Part shown: in pieces, positions 1 through 8,835 of the stretch
Position numbering within the stretch: the stretch's first letter is position 1
How the letters are laid out: each line of letters starts with the position of its first letter
Origin: JAGVSR01 sp963742405
GTDB taxonomy: Bacteria > Pseudomonadota > Alphaproteobacteria > Rhizobiales > Hyphomicrobiaceae
DNA: 64,000 bases
Reading direction: 5' to 3'
Assembly (NCBI GenBank): GCA_963742405.1
Contig: CAVUMB010000006.1
Span: 293,075-357,074 of the forward strand
The notes under the pieces: model-generated
What the model was told of the DNA's origin: nothing
The model's input: only the letters and a program-made list of their open reading frames with translations
The model's database searches: none
Made by a program: the position numbers and the translations under genes

Positions 1-638
1 GTCTCAGATATTTGCTTGTGCTGGCCATTTCGCACGTATCCGAGGGCCGCCCGCAATTGGTTGAGGGGGCGCAATGCAAAGGCGATGAGCAAGCCGGCCG
101 CCAGGATCAATGCCGCGGCGAAGGTGGCCAGAGAGATGCCAAGTGTCCGATTGAATTCACCCAGAACCGCATCGAGGTGACGCTGATCGGTTCCGATAAC
201 AAAGCGCACCACAGGTCCTGACGGCGTCTGCCACCGGCCTTGCTCGGCAACGAGGATGGCCCCCGTCGGCCCATCAGTCATATGGGTATGTACTCCGACA
301 TCCTTAGGCTCATCGATTGGCGTCCGAAGCATTGGACCCTGCATCGATGCCGATCGAGCCAGTACTGTGTCGCCGCGCTGTATCTCCCAGTAGAAGCCGG
401 AAAGGGCTTCGTCGTATCGGGGATCGCTCAAGGGGCGTGAGAGAACAGCCGCACCCTCTCTCAACTCCGCGAGACGCTCGAGTTCGGAGAGGTGCACGTA
501 GAGTTCTTCTTTGAATTGCGCCGTGACGTGATGGCGGAAGACCGCTGACAGCACGAGCCCCGCGGAAATGATGCCCACGAGGATCCAAAGGGCAGCCATG
601 GCGATTAATCGTGTTTTCAGGCTTTGCAGCAAGGGCAT
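1..638 (-). CDS. Sensor histidine kinase, N-terminal part (runs off left edge)
   Basis: The minus-strand frame opens with an ATG at 638, two bases after the stop of the response-regulator gene, so the two are one operon. The visible part has a hydrophobic segment at residues about 11-30, a periplasmic stretch of about 130 residues, and a second hydrophobic segment at about residue 168-190. A HAMP-like start (LRPLNQLRAAL) follows. The H-box and ATPase domain lie beyond the window. The layout is that of QseC/PmrB/CusS-type kinases. Divergence from a metal RND operon suggests metal sensing; the ligand is inferred only from context. Confidence 0.85.
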   Translation of the reverse strand, partial: MPLLQSLKTRLIAMAALWILVGIISAGLVLSAVFRHHVTAQFKEELYVHLSELERLAELREGAAVLSRPLSDPRYDEALSGFYWEIQRGDTVLARSASMQGPMLRTPIDEPKDVGVHTHMTDGPTGAILVAEQGRWQTPSGPVVRFVIGTDQRHLDAVLGEFNRTLGISLATFAAALILAAGLLIAFALRPLNQLRAALGYVRNGQHKQISE

Positions 639-640
639 GG

Positions 641-1294
641 CTAGTCCATCCGGTATCCGAGGCCGCGGATTGTCTTGATGACGTCCGGCGACGTTTTACG
701 GCGAAGACGGCCCACGTAGACTTCAATCGTATTCGACTCGCGGTTGTCCTCTGTCGAGTACAGGTGCTCGATGAGTTCGCTCTGCGGCACGATGCGGCCG
801 ATCCGGTGCATGAAATAATTGAGCATGCGCAGTTCGAGGGCTGTGAGTTCGACCGGCGAGCCATCGTACGTGGCCTTGCCCGTAGTGGTGTCCAGCGTAA
901 GGCGTCCGTGCGTCAACTCCGCAGATGCCATTCCCGCTGTCCGGCGGATTAAAGCTTTGAGCCGCGCTGCCACCTCCGGAACATGGAACGGCTTGGTCAC
1001 GTAATCGTCGGCGCCGGCGTTCAATCCGTCGACTTTTTCCGACCAAGTTCCCCGAGCCGTTAGGATCAAGACCGGAAAATTCCGGTTCTCGCGCCGCCAA
1101 GTCTTCAGAACCTCTACTCCCTCCATCTGTGGCAAGCCCAAATCGAGGACAACGGCGTCGAATGTGTCGTCCATCCCGAGGGTGAGACCGTCGGGACCGT
1201 TGAACGCGTACTCCACGGAAAAGCCCGCCTCGGCGAGACCCTCGCCAAGCCGCTGTGCGATTTCCCGATCGTCTTCCACCAGTAAGATCCTGAT
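641..1294 (-). CDS. OmpR/PhoB-family response regulator
   Basis: The protein has an N-terminal receiver domain (ILLVEDD start, phospho-acceptor Asp in VVLDLGLP, conserved Lys in YVTKPF) and a C-terminal winged-helix DNA-binding domain ending IKTIRGLGYRMD. The only canonical in-frame start is a TTG at 1372. Homology to the family begins only at 1294, where an ATC codon sits five bases after a GGGAGG. A paired operator-like repeat (1335-1356) lies inside the longer version, so the start near 1294 is preferred. It probably autoregulates and controls the divergent efflux operon. Confidence 0.88.
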   Translation of the reverse strand: MRILLVEDDREIAQRLGEGLAEAGFSVEYAFNGPDGLTLGMDDTFDAVVLDLGLPQMEGVEVLKTWRRENRNFPVLILTARGTWSEKVDGLNAGADDYVTKPFHVPEVAARLKALIRRTAGMASAELTHGRLTLDTTTGKATYDGSPVELTALELRMLNYFMHRIGRIVPQSELIEHLYSTEDNRESNTIEVYVGRLRRKTSPDVIKTIRGLGYRMD

Positions 1295-1334
1295 GGCCGC
1301 CTCCCATTTGCTGCTGCGGCTCTGAATAGCATGT

Positions 1335-1405
1335 CGAAGCTGAAACCCAGCTGAAAAGCCCCCGAGCATCAAGCCGCAGGCGAATTCAGGTTGGTTTCAG
1401 GTTCG
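1335..1405. promoter_or_regulatory. Mirrored pair of 11-bp-spaced direct repeats (putative operators)
   Basis: On the plus strand TTCAGGTT occurs at 1385-1392 and again at 1396-1403, 11 bp apart. On the minus strand TTTCAGCT occurs twice with the same 11-bp period (1349-1356 and 1338-1345). The two 22-bp sites (1384-1405 plus, 1335-1356 minus) match at 18 of 22 positions and point away from each other. OmpR/PhoB-family regulators bind tandem half-sites one helical turn apart, so these are likely the binding sites for the adjacent regulator. One would serve its own operon and one the efflux operon. Confidence 0.65.
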
Positions 1406-1513
1406 CATGGCTCAGTCCCTCATCGTCGAGACGTCAGGCCGCCGTCATCGGACTGCCGGCAAGATGCCCCCGCCGAAGATTCCGGTGGTCAGATTGAGGG
1501 ATAAAGCAGAGCC

Positions 1514-1816
1514 ATGAATGACTTTCGAATGCTGATGGGTGCCAGAGCCAGAACGACCTTGTTGGCAATACTCGTCGTGAACAGTCTCGTCGGTCCGACT
1601 AGCGCATTCAGTCTTGGCACTTATTCATCGACGACTGACTCACAGGTCAATGCGGGGCGGGGCATGTCACGCCAGTTCGAACTCGTTGATGTACAGGCCT
1701 TTCGTCACTGTCACAACACGCCCCGAAGAACGTACTGCCACACAAACGAAAATCTGCCTCTCCGAGTTTCGAATTCGACGGCTTCGTCGTCACTGAGGAT
1801 CAGCCATGTTTCTTGA
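1514..1816 (+). CDS. Small secreted hypothetical protein, leader gene of the efflux operon
   Basis: A 100-residue product with a hydrophobic signal segment at about residues 15-32 ending near PTSAFS, followed by a mature part with a CHNTPRRTYCH cluster that could bind metal. Its 3' end overlaps the start of the membrane-fusion protein by 11 bp, and the GAGG signal of that gene lies within it, which suggests coupling. No family is recognised. The last 15 or so residues are low-complexity and less convincing. Confidence 0.45.
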   Translation: MNDFRMLMGARARTTLLAILVVNSLVGPTSAFSLGTYSSTTDSQVNAGRGMSRQFELVDVQAFRHCHNTPRRTYCHTNENLPLRVSNSTASSSLRISHVS

Positions 1817-2897
1817 TGTAAACTTGAAGTCAAAGCCCGGCCGCATGAGCGGTCCGGTCCATTCGTGCGCTCTCGCCTTTGCGCTCGCGTCTTGCACGAC
1901 CGTCGCGTCCGCGAACGATGTCGTGATCTCCCCATCGCAAGTTGAGCAATTGGACATCGCGTTGACCCGCGTGAAGCCGGCTACCAAGGAAGATGTGGCT
2001 GTCTTGCCCGGCACGATTGTCCCGGCCTCAAACGCGCGGATCACGGCGGCGGCACCCTTCGCGGGGACGGTTCTGAAGGTCGACGCCCTCCCGGGGCAAA
2101 TTGTCCGCAAGGGCGAACCGCTCATTACGGTCCTTAGCCGGGATCTGGTCGAGGCTCACGGCAACCTCGCCCAGCAGGAGGCAGAACTCCAACGCGTGGC
2201 GGCCGTCGCAGGCTGGAAGCGCGATCTTGCCGACAAGAAGATCCTGAGCATGTCCATCGCCGAAGAGGCCGAGGCACATGTGCGCAAGTCGGAAGCGGCC
2301 ATTGCCGCCCAACGGCGCGCATTCTCGATTGGCGACATCACGATGGGTGAAGGCGGCCGCTACACCATTGTCGCGCCGGAGGACGGCAAGATCGTGATCG
2401 CGTCCGTACAGCCCGGATCGCAAGTCGCGGCCATGGCGCCAGCTGTCACTGTTTCGACCAGCGACGATTTATGGATCGAAGCGCAGCTGCCTGCCGATCT
2501 CGTCCAGCAGGTTCGCCCTGGCGATCCCGTGCAAATCTCAGACACACTGCAGGGCACCGTCCTGTCTGTCGGCGGCACGCTTGATTCCGTGACGCGGTCT
2601 GCAACCTTGCTTGCCACTATTCCGGCGGGCTCTCCTCTGATCGCAGGTCAGCTCGTCAGCATCACGCTGAAGCGCCCTGCAGAAACGGGAAGCTACGAAA
2701 TACCCGCGTCGTCCGTCGCCTGGGTCAATAACGCGTACGCCGTTTTTGCGCGTAACGAGGGTGGCTTTGCTCTGACGCCCGTCGTCCTCAAGGGAAAGTC
2801 ACGGACTTCTGCCACGGTGACGGGCGCCCTCACGCCCGATCAGCAAATAGCCGCCAGCGGCCTGCCGCAGCTCGAAGCACTCGTGCAGGGTGAATGA
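1806..2897 (+). CDS. RND efflux periplasmic adaptor subunit (CusB/HlyD-like)
   Basis: A 363-residue membrane-fusion protein linking the inner-membrane RND pump to an outer-membrane channel. An export signal is followed by the first half of a lipoyl/barrel-sandwich domain (GTVLKVDALPGQIVRKGEPL), an alpha-hairpin rich in Ala/Glu, the second lipoyl half (IVAPEDGKIVIASVQPGSQV) and beta-barrel domains. The ATG at 1806 has a GAGG seven bases upstream; an in-frame ATG at 1845 is an alternative. The pump gene starts three bases after this stop. No outer-membrane component is encoded nearby. Confidence 0.9.
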   Translation: MFLDVNLKSKPGRMSGPVHSCALAFALASCTTVASANDVVISPSQVEQLDIALTRVKPATKEDVAVLPGTIVPASNARITAAAPFAGTVLKVDALPGQIVRKGEPLITVLSRDLVEAHGNLAQQEAELQRVAAVAGWKRDLADKKILSMSIAEEAEAHVRKSEAAIAAQRRAFSIGDITMGEGGRYTIVAPEDGKIVIASVQPGSQVAAMAPAVTVSTSDDLWIEAQLPADLVQQVRPGDPVQISDTLQGTVLSVGGTLDSVTRSATLLATIPAGSPLIAGQLVSITLKRPAETGSYEIPASSVAWVNNAYAVFARNEGGFALTPVVLKGKSRTSATVTGALTPDQQIAASGLPQLEALVQGE

Positions 2898-2900
2898 TCC

Positions 2901-5900
2901 ATGCTGAGGCGCTTGATCGACTTCTCGCTGACACAACGGGTTTTCATGCTTCTTTTGGCGGGGCTGGTCGCCGCTATCGGCGGCTATGCGTTCAAGACCA
3001 TCCCGATCGACGCCTTTCCGAACGTGTCACCGGTTCAGGTCAAAATGATCCTGAAGGCGCCGGGTATGACGCCGGAGGAAGTCGAAAGCCGCGTAATCTC
3101 GCCACTCGAAATGGAGCTTCTTGGTATTCCGCGCCAGACCATTCTCCGCTCGGCCGCGAAATACGCCATCGCCGACATCACGCTCGATTTCGAGGACGGT
3201 ACCGATATCTACTGGGCCCGCCAGCAAGTTGCCGAGCGGCTCGCAGCCGTACAAGCCGATCTCCCAGCAAGTGTCAGCGGGGGGCTCGCACCCGCTTCGA
3301 CGCCGCTTTCCGACGTCTTTATGTTCACGATTGAAGGCGGTGACCTCACGCTTGAGGAACGCCGCAGCCTGCTCGATTGGACCATCCGGCCTGCCCTTCG
3401 CACCATCCCTGGCGTCGCGGACGTGAATGCCTTGGGTGGTCTCGTACGAACGTTCGAAGTCCTTCCCGACGGCTCCAAGCTCGCAGCCGCCGGTCTCGGG
3501 ATCACCGATCTCATCCGCGCAATCGAAAACAACAATCGCAACGACGGCGCAGGGCGTATTTCTGAAGGCGAGAAGGCGCTCGTCGTTCGAAGCCAGGGCG
3601 CCATCGCGACGCCGGACGATCTCTCGCAGATCGTACTCAAAACGGTCAACGGACGCGTCTTGCGTCTGGGAGACGTCGCTGCTGTTCGCATTGGGAGCCT
3701 GACCCGCTACGGAGCTGTCACGCAAGACGGACAGGGCGAAGCCGTCCAGGGTCTCGTTTTGTCTCTTCGCGGCGCGGACGCCAGTGCCCTCGTTGCATCG
3801 ATTCGTACGCGCTTAGAAGAGCTGAAGCCGAGCCTGCCAAACGGTGTGCGGCTGGAGGTTTTTTACGACCGTTCCCACTTGATCACCGAAGCCGTTGGCA
3901 CAGTCACCGAGGCGCTTCTGGAGGCGACGGTGCTTGTCATCGTCCTCCTGCTCGCTTTCCTCGGTAACATCCGTGCGGCTCTTGTCGTCGCGGTCACGCT
4001 TCCCTTCGCCGCTCTTGTCACGTTCGCAATGATGCGGGCGTTCGGCATGTCCGCAAACCTCATGAGCCTCGGCGGTCTCGCAATCGCGATCGGCTTGATC
4101 GTCGATGCCGCTGTCGTAGTCGTCGAAAACACGGTCGAGCGGCTGCATGAGGGGGATGGCCGCATTCCCCTCTTGCATCAGGTTTATCGCGCAGCCAGTG
4201 AAGTCGCGACGCCCGTGACGTCGGGTATCGTGATCATCTGCCTCGTCTTTTTGCCACTATTGTCGTTGCAGGGCCTCGAAGGCAAATTGTTCGGACCGGT
4301 CGCCCTTACGATTGTCTTCGCGCTAAGCGCCTCTCTGATTCTCTCCCTGACGCTAATCCCGGTTCTCGCGTCGTTTGTCCTGAAACAAGGCGGCCATGGC
4401 GAGCCTTGGCTCATGCGCGTTCTTACACGTGGCTACAAAGCCGCACTCGGCGCCTGCCTGCGCTTTCCGGCACCCGTGTATGGGGTGGCGCTTGCCGGGT
4501 TGATCGCAATGGTCGTGGCCTACACGGCGGTCGGCAAGTCGTTCATGCCGACCATGGACGAGGGTTCCGTCATCATGCAGGTGACAAAGCTACCTTCGAT
4601 CAATCTCGACGCGAGTATTGCAGGTGACCTTCTGATCCAGAAGCGCCTGATGGCAAAGGTTCCGGAGATCGAGAAAATCGTCGCCCGGGTCGGATCAGAT
4701 GAGCTTGGCCTCGATCCGATGGGATTGAACGAGACCGACGCGTTTCTAGTTTTGAAGCCGAAGCACGAATGGCGCGTTCAGGACAAGGAATGGCTGGTTG
4801 GCGAACTGCGTGCGGCGATGAGCGAATTACCGGGTTTCGAGTTCGCCTTCACGCAGCCCATCGAAATGCGGACATCCGAGATGCTGACCGGAGCCCGCGG
4901 TGATCTGGCGGTAAAAATCTTCGGCCCTGAGCTCAACGTCTTGTCTGACTTGGCCGGACAGCTCCAGGCCACGCTCAGCGGGATTACAGGTGCCTCAGAA
5001 GTTTCAACCGTTGCAAATGACAGCGTCGATTATCTGGAAGTCTCTGTCGATCGGCTTGCCGCTGGCCGGACTGGTCTCGATGTCACACGGGTGCAGGACG
5101 AACTGCGGGCCATGGTCGAAGGCGCATCCGCCGGTATTGTTGCGGAAACCGGACGGCGCACGCAGATCGTCATCCGAGGCAACGAGAGCGTTCGCCGTTC
5201 GCCCGAGGAATTCCAGCGGATGCAACTTGCAGCGGGTGACGGCGGACTCGTCCGGGTGCAGGATGTGGCCGGGGTTCGCCGCACCGCAGGACCTGTGAAA
5301 ATCGACCGTGAAAATGCCTCCCGCTTCGCGATCGTCCAGGCCTACGTCTCAGGACGTGATCTCGTTGGCTTCGTTGAAGAAGCGCAAAAGGCCGTCGCGG
5401 AAAAAGTCACGCTGCCAGGCGGTTACCGGCTGGTCTGGGGCGGGCAATTTGAGAACCAGCGTCGGGCTGCAACGCGACTCGCGGTTGTCGTCCCCATCGC
5501 CATCGTTTCGATTTTCGGCGTGCTGTTCGCAACCCTGCGATCGGTCCGCCAGTCGCTGCTTATCTTGGCGAACGTGCCGTTCGCACTTGTCGGCGGAATT
5601 CTCGCTTTGCTTCTATCCGGCGAGTATCTCTCGGTCCCTGCATCAGTGGGCTTTATTGCGCTGCTCGGAATCGCGGTTCTCAACGGTCTCGTCCTCGTAT
5701 CGTATTTCAACCAGCTCCTCGCCGAAGGTGTTCCAATCGAGAGGGCGGTGTTCGAAGGTGCCGTGCGCCGGCTTCGCCCGGTTCTCATGACAGCGAGCAT
5801 TGCCGCACTGGGTCTCGTTCCGCTTCTGTTTGCTACGGGCCCAGGGTCCGAGATCCAGAAGCCGCTCGCCATCGTCGTGATCGGCGGACTGGTGACCTCG

Positions 5901-6026
5901 ACCGCCCTGACCCTCATCCTTCTTCCGATCCTCTTCCGCCGCTTCGGCGTCGCCGCTGGTGCCGGATCACAACCTGAGAAGCGGAGCTTCACGTGGAATC
6001 GACTTTCTGCAAACTCACTCTCGTAG
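2901..6026 (+). CDS. Heavy-metal efflux RND permease, CusA/CzcA family
   Basis: A full-length 1041-residue inner-membrane proton antiporter that exports metal cations with the preceding adaptor. It has the usual RND duplication, with a hydrophobic anchor, a large periplasmic loop and a six-helix block in each half. The TM4 region reads AIAIGLIVDAAVVVVEN. It retains the Asp and the Glu but lacks the additional Asp of CzcA-type pumps, so it resembles CusA (Cu/Ag) more than CzcA (Co/Zn/Cd). Substrate is inferred from this and from the copper-type neighbours downstream. The coding frame is intact. Confidence 0.93.
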   Translation: MLRRLIDFSLTQRVFMLLLAGLVAAIGGYAFKTIPIDAFPNVSPVQVKMILKAPGMTPEEVESRVISPLEMELLGIPRQTILRSAAKYAIADITLDFEDGTDIYWARQQVAERLAAVQADLPASVSGGLAPASTPLSDVFMFTIEGGDLTLEERRSLLDWTIRPALRTIPGVADVNALGGLVRTFEVLPDGSKLAAAGLGITDLIRAIENNNRNDGAGRISEGEKALVVRSQGAIATPDDLSQIVLKTVNGRVLRLGDVAAVRIGSLTRYGAVTQDGQGEAVQGLVLSLRGADASALVASIRTRLEELKPSLPNGVRLEVFYDRSHLITEAVGTVTEALLEATVLVIVLLLAFLGNIRAALVVAVTLPFAALVTFAMMRAFGMSANLMSLGGLAIAIGLIVDAAVVVVENTVERLHEGDGRIPLLHQVYRAASEVATPVTSGIVIICLVFLPLLSLQGLEGKLFGPVALTIVFALSASLILSLTLIPVLASFVLKQGGHGEPWLMRVLTRGYKAALGACLRFPAPVYGVALAGLIAMVVAYTAVGKSFMPTMDEGSVIMQVTKLPSINLDASIAGDLLIQKRLMAKVPEIEKIVARVGSDELGLDPMGLNETDAFLVLKPKHEWRVQDKEWLVGELRAAMSELPGFEFAFTQPIEMRTSEMLTGARGDLAVKIFGPELNVLSDLAGQLQATLSGITGASEVSTVANDSVDYLEVSVDRLAAGRTGLDVTRVQDELRAMVEGASAGIVAETGRRTQIVIRGNESVRRSPEEFQRMQLAAGDGGLVRVQDVAGVRRTAGPVKIDRENASRFAIVQAYVSGRDLVGFVEEAQKAVAEKVTLPGGYRLVWGGQFENQRRAATRLAVVVPIAIVSIFGVLFATLRSVRQSLLILANVPFALVGGILALLLSGEYLSVPASVGFIALLGIAVLNGLVLVSYFNQLLAEGVPIERAVFEGAVRRLRPVLMTASIAALGLVPLLFATGPGSEIQKPLAIVVIGGLVTSTALTLILLPILFRRFGVAAGAGSQPEKRSFTWNRLSANSLS

Positions 6027-6343
6027 TGCCATCAGACGCGGATGACCGCATTATCGAATTGATGCTCGCGTCGGACCCGCCCGTCAACGGCTTCACCATG
6101 TGGCAAGCCGATGGTCACGGTGAGAGTTTCAAAACCGCAAACCTTGGCGAGCGAGTTCGCGGCCGCGTCGAGCGCAGTGTGTTCATCGCGGTTATGGAAC
6201 TGAGCAGGGCGAAGTCTCTGGTGGATGAAATCGGCCGGAAGGCGCCAATCGCGCACATGGCTTACTGGATTGAACCCGTCATCGAATTCGGCCGATCAGC
6301 GACAGCCGGGCGGAAGGATGATTTATCAGTGGTGACGCCGTGA
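5993..6343 (+). CDS. DUF3240 family protein
   Basis: A 116-residue soluble protein starting at a GTG inside the last 34 bp of the pump gene, preceded by GGAG six bases upstream. The sequence (CKLTLVVPSDADDRIIELML near the start, AHMAYWIEPVIEFG near the end) matches the DUF3240 family, small ferredoxin-like-fold proteins that accompany Cus/Czc RND operons and are thought to have a regulatory or metal-binding role. The overlap with the pump implies translational coupling. Confidence 0.8.
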   Translation: MESTFCKLTLVVPSDADDRIIELMLASDPPVNGFTMWQADGHGESFKTANLGERVRGRVERSVFIAVMELSRAKSLVDEIGRKAPIAHMAYWIEPVIEFGRSATAGRKDDLSVVTP

Positions 6344-6498
6344 TCGCTTCATCTGTGATGACCATATCGACGCTGAACGCCCTTGCATTTGTCGCGGGCG
6401 TTTTCGTCGTTGCTGTGTGGGCCTCGCGTCGGCCGAAATGTAACCCTGGCCTGGGAGCAGTTGACGAAATTGCAAGGTCTGTCCCAACGCGACAATGA
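6340..6498 (+). CDS. Candidate 52-residue single-pass membrane protein
   Basis: A GTG at 6340 overlaps the TGA of the DUF3240 gene in the classic GTGA arrangement. The frame runs to TGA at 6496-6498. The product has one strongly hydrophobic stretch (about residues 7-28, STLNALAFVAGVFVVAVWAS) followed by a basic turn and a short tail. It is not recognised. The overlap and membrane character favour a real fourth cistron of the efflux operon, but its size keeps confidence low. Confidence 0.4.
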   Translation: MIASSVMTISTLNALAFVAGVFVVAVWASRRPKCNPGLGAVDEIARSVPTRQ

Positions 6499-6629
6499 CC
6501 GATTAAAACCGGGTAGGCAGCACGATTTCTGCATCGGCCTACTAATTCAGATCAGCTTCTCTCGCAGTCCTGAGTGCTAACGTTTCAAGTGCTGGAATTC
6601 ACCTCGTTCAACCGGCACTAGGAGTGCAA

Positions 6630-6791
6630 ATGTCGACAGTGAAAACACGTAGAGCAACGTCACAAAGTTCGCTGGTTTCCAGCGAAGCCAAATATTCAAC
6701 GACATTACGTGTTCTGCTGATGACAGGACTCTCGATCATGGCATTTGGGCTATTCTGGTATGTTGTAATTGTGCGTCATCACCTGATTTGA
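6630..6791 (+). CDS. Candidate 53-residue membrane protein
   Basis: An ATG at 6630 has an AGGAG five bases upstream (6620-6624). The frame closes at TGA 6789-6791. The N-terminal half is polar and basic (MSTVKTRRATSQ) and the C-terminal half forms one hydrophobic helix (LLMTGLSIMAFGLFWYVVIV) ending in RHHLI. It has the look of an accessory single-pass peptide of a transport or respiratory complex. No family is recognised. Confidence 0.45.
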   Translation: MSTVKTRRATSQSSLVSSEAKYSTTLRVLLMTGLSIMAFGLFWYVVIVRHHLI

Positions 6792-6989
6792 ATCACCTAG
6801 GTCACTTGCGGCAGCCAATTGCGTGACTTTGCGCCAAGCAATGGGGCCAAGTCCGACCCATGCCTCTCAAAGAGCGGTCCTACTCATTGAATCTCTCTTT
6901 GAGTAGTTTCCGAAGCTTTCGCCTTGCAGCACCAGAAAAGTAGGTTGCTGTCGAATCCGTGCTTCAAATTCGAGAGAAAGGTAACTCCG

Positions 6990-7421
6990 ATGTTCAAGTA
7001 TCTTGTCGTCTCAGGCTTGCTGGCATCACTGCCACTCAACACCATTCCAATCAGCGCAGCGGTAGCTCAAACAAGTCCGATACAACGCGGCGCGCTCCTC
7101 GATACCATTCAGTCGTCGGTGAGCAAAGCGATCGCTGCGCAAGAAAAGACGGTCGAGATTTTGATCGAGGGCAACGTCCTGACGGCGTTGCGCGTAAATA
7201 GCAATCAGAACGACACCAGCCATGCAGGGCGCAACAACGAAGCTGTCGCCATCGCAAAGATTGTTTCCGCGGCCATAGCGAACAAGCCGGAGTATGCAGA
7301 CATTACGACAATTCGCGTTCAGTATCTGAGCCGCGACAGCGCTACGGCTGATGCGAAGGTCATCGATACGGTGGACTTTCGGAAGAATCCGACGGGCATT
7401 TTCGAGATTCATCTGACGTAA
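6990..7421 (+). CDS. Periplasmic hypothetical protein
   Basis: A 143-residue protein beginning MFKYLVVSGLLASL at 6990, with a signal peptide cleaved near AVAQTS. An AAAGG lies eight bases upstream; an in-frame ATG at 6924 has weaker support. The mature part ends in a module (TTIRVQYLSRDSA through FRKNPTGIFEIHLT) that recurs as an isolated fragment at 35.9 kb. No function is assigned. The position between metal efflux and a cytochrome module suggests an envelope role. Confidence 0.65.
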   Translation: MFKYLVVSGLLASLPLNTIPISAAVAQTSPIQRGALLDTIQSSVSKAIAAQEKTVEILIEGNVLTALRVNSNQNDTSHAGRNNEAVAIAKIVSAAIANKPEYADITTIRVQYLSRDSATADAKVIDTVDFRKNPTGIFEIHLT

Positions 7422-7544
7422 TTGCGCACTTGCGGCTTTGCTTTCTGCGCGACCTAGACTTCCTCAGACGTAGGCACGCCGCCAATTGTTTGATCCCGGT
7501 CAACGCTCGCAGGTCGGCGGAGACATAATGTTGTTTGGCGAAAA

Positions 7545-8723
7545 ATGTCGCCTGGAGCCGGCTTGGAGATTTCTGACTTGGTTATTCGTTCCGGCTCCGA
7601 TGCGTATTCCTCGCCCGAGACGGTTCGCGTCTGGGATCTTCCCACGCGACTGTTCCATTGGCTCCTCGTTCTGGCCGTGACAGCGGCGCTGCTGACGGGG
7701 TTCTTGGCACCGGAGTGGTGGCTGGGACTTCATCTGACCGCGGGATACGCGATCGTTCTCCTGCTCGTGTTCCGGGTTGTCTGGGGTTTTTTCGGAACCG
7801 AGTATGCACGACTGAGTAACATGGCCAGCGCCACGCGAGGCTTCTGGAACTATGTTCGTGGTCTCGCCATGCTGCGTCCTCCCCACTACTTCGGGCACAA
7901 CCCGGCCGGCGTCCTCATGATCTTCGGCTTCTTGATTGTCTTCATCTTCCTGGTCGTCACCGGCCTCATGATCGAAGGGGGCGAAGAAAAGCAGGGCGTG
8001 CTGGCGGGAGTTACGAGTTACGCGCTCGGTCACGGTGCAAAGGAATTGCACGAGGCTCTGGCTTTGCTCGTGCTGTTTATGATCGGATTTCACCTCGCGG
8101 GTGTGATTGTCGAGAGCTGGCTACAACGCGTGAATCTCGTGCGCGGCATGATCGATGGTCAAATGCCGCTGCCAGCGGGTTATGACATCCCAACTCCACG
8201 GCGAGCACGACCGCTTGCGGCGGCGTCGGTCCTTTCGGTGTTGGCGATAGCGACGGGCGGCGCTCTTTACGCGCTCTCTAAGTTGCCGCCGCTAGGCATT
8301 CCGCCAATGGCAGAGAACGCCACGTATCGAACAGAGTGCGGTGCGTGTCATTGGGCGTTCCACCCGAGCCTCTTGCCGAAATCGTCGTGGGGGCAACTCC
8401 TTGCCCAGCTGGATCAGCACTTCGGCGAGGATGCGAGCTTGCCTGCCGACAGAAAGGACGAGATTGGGCGTTACTTGGCCATCTATTCCGCGGACTCTTG
8501 GGACACCGAAGCTGCAAACCGGTTCAGGTTGGTGTCAGCTTCGGATCCTATGAGGATTACGAAGACATCCTACTGGGTGGCAAAGCATCGCCAGATCGAT
8601 CCAAAAATCTTCCAGTCACCTGCGGTCAAGTCTTCGAGCAACTGCATCGCCTGTCACAAGGACGCAGACACTGGCAGATTCGATGATCAGCGGATCGTGA
8701 TGCCTCCGGCTTCAGGTCCCTAA
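7545..8723 (+). CDS. Cytochrome b561-type membrane protein fused to a diheme cytochrome c domain
   Basis: Residues about 28-205 form a four-helix cytochrome b561/Ni-Fe-hydrogenase-b-like unit starting RVWDLPTRLFHW, with His ligands in the helices. A linker and a fifth hydrophobic segment follow. The C-terminal ~140 residues are a DHC-like domain with CGACH and CIACH heme sites. In Rhodobacter sphaeroides the b-type cytochrome, DHC and SHP are separate products of one locus; here b and a DHC domain are fused. It would carry electrons from quinol to periplasmic c-type partners. The start is uncertain (ATG 7545 or a TTG about 12 codons downstream). Confidence 0.88.
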   Translation: MSPGAGLEISDLVIRSGSDAYSSPETVRVWDLPTRLFHWLLVLAVTAALLTGFLAPEWWLGLHLTAGYAIVLLLVFRVVWGFFGTEYARLSNMASATRGFWNYVRGLAMLRPPHYFGHNPAGVLMIFGFLIVFIFLVVTGLMIEGGEEKQGVLAGVTSYALGHGAKELHEALALLVLFMIGFHLAGVIVESWLQRVNLVRGMIDGQMPLPAGYDIPTPRRARPLAAASVLSVLAIATGGALYALSKLPPLGIPPMAENATYRTECGACHWAFHPSLLPKSSWGQLLAQLDQHFGEDASLPADRKDEIGRYLAIYSADSWDTEAANRFRLVSASDPMRITKTSYWVAKHRQIDPKIFQSPAVKSSSNCIACHKDADTGRFDDQRIVMPPASGP

Positions 8724-8835
8724 AATGCATGCATCCGTCAGCCTGCCGTCATTCTCGAACGGGTAGACTGCCACCGACAGGACAGAACCGTGGGCAAAAC
8801 CAGCCGCGGTCACCAATGCATAAGGAGGTAATGTG

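Noticed and set aside
2894..3334. Second long frame inside the RND pump gene
   Set aside because: It lies in another frame of a clearly conserved gene and encodes an Arg/Pro-rich sequence without any recognisable motif.
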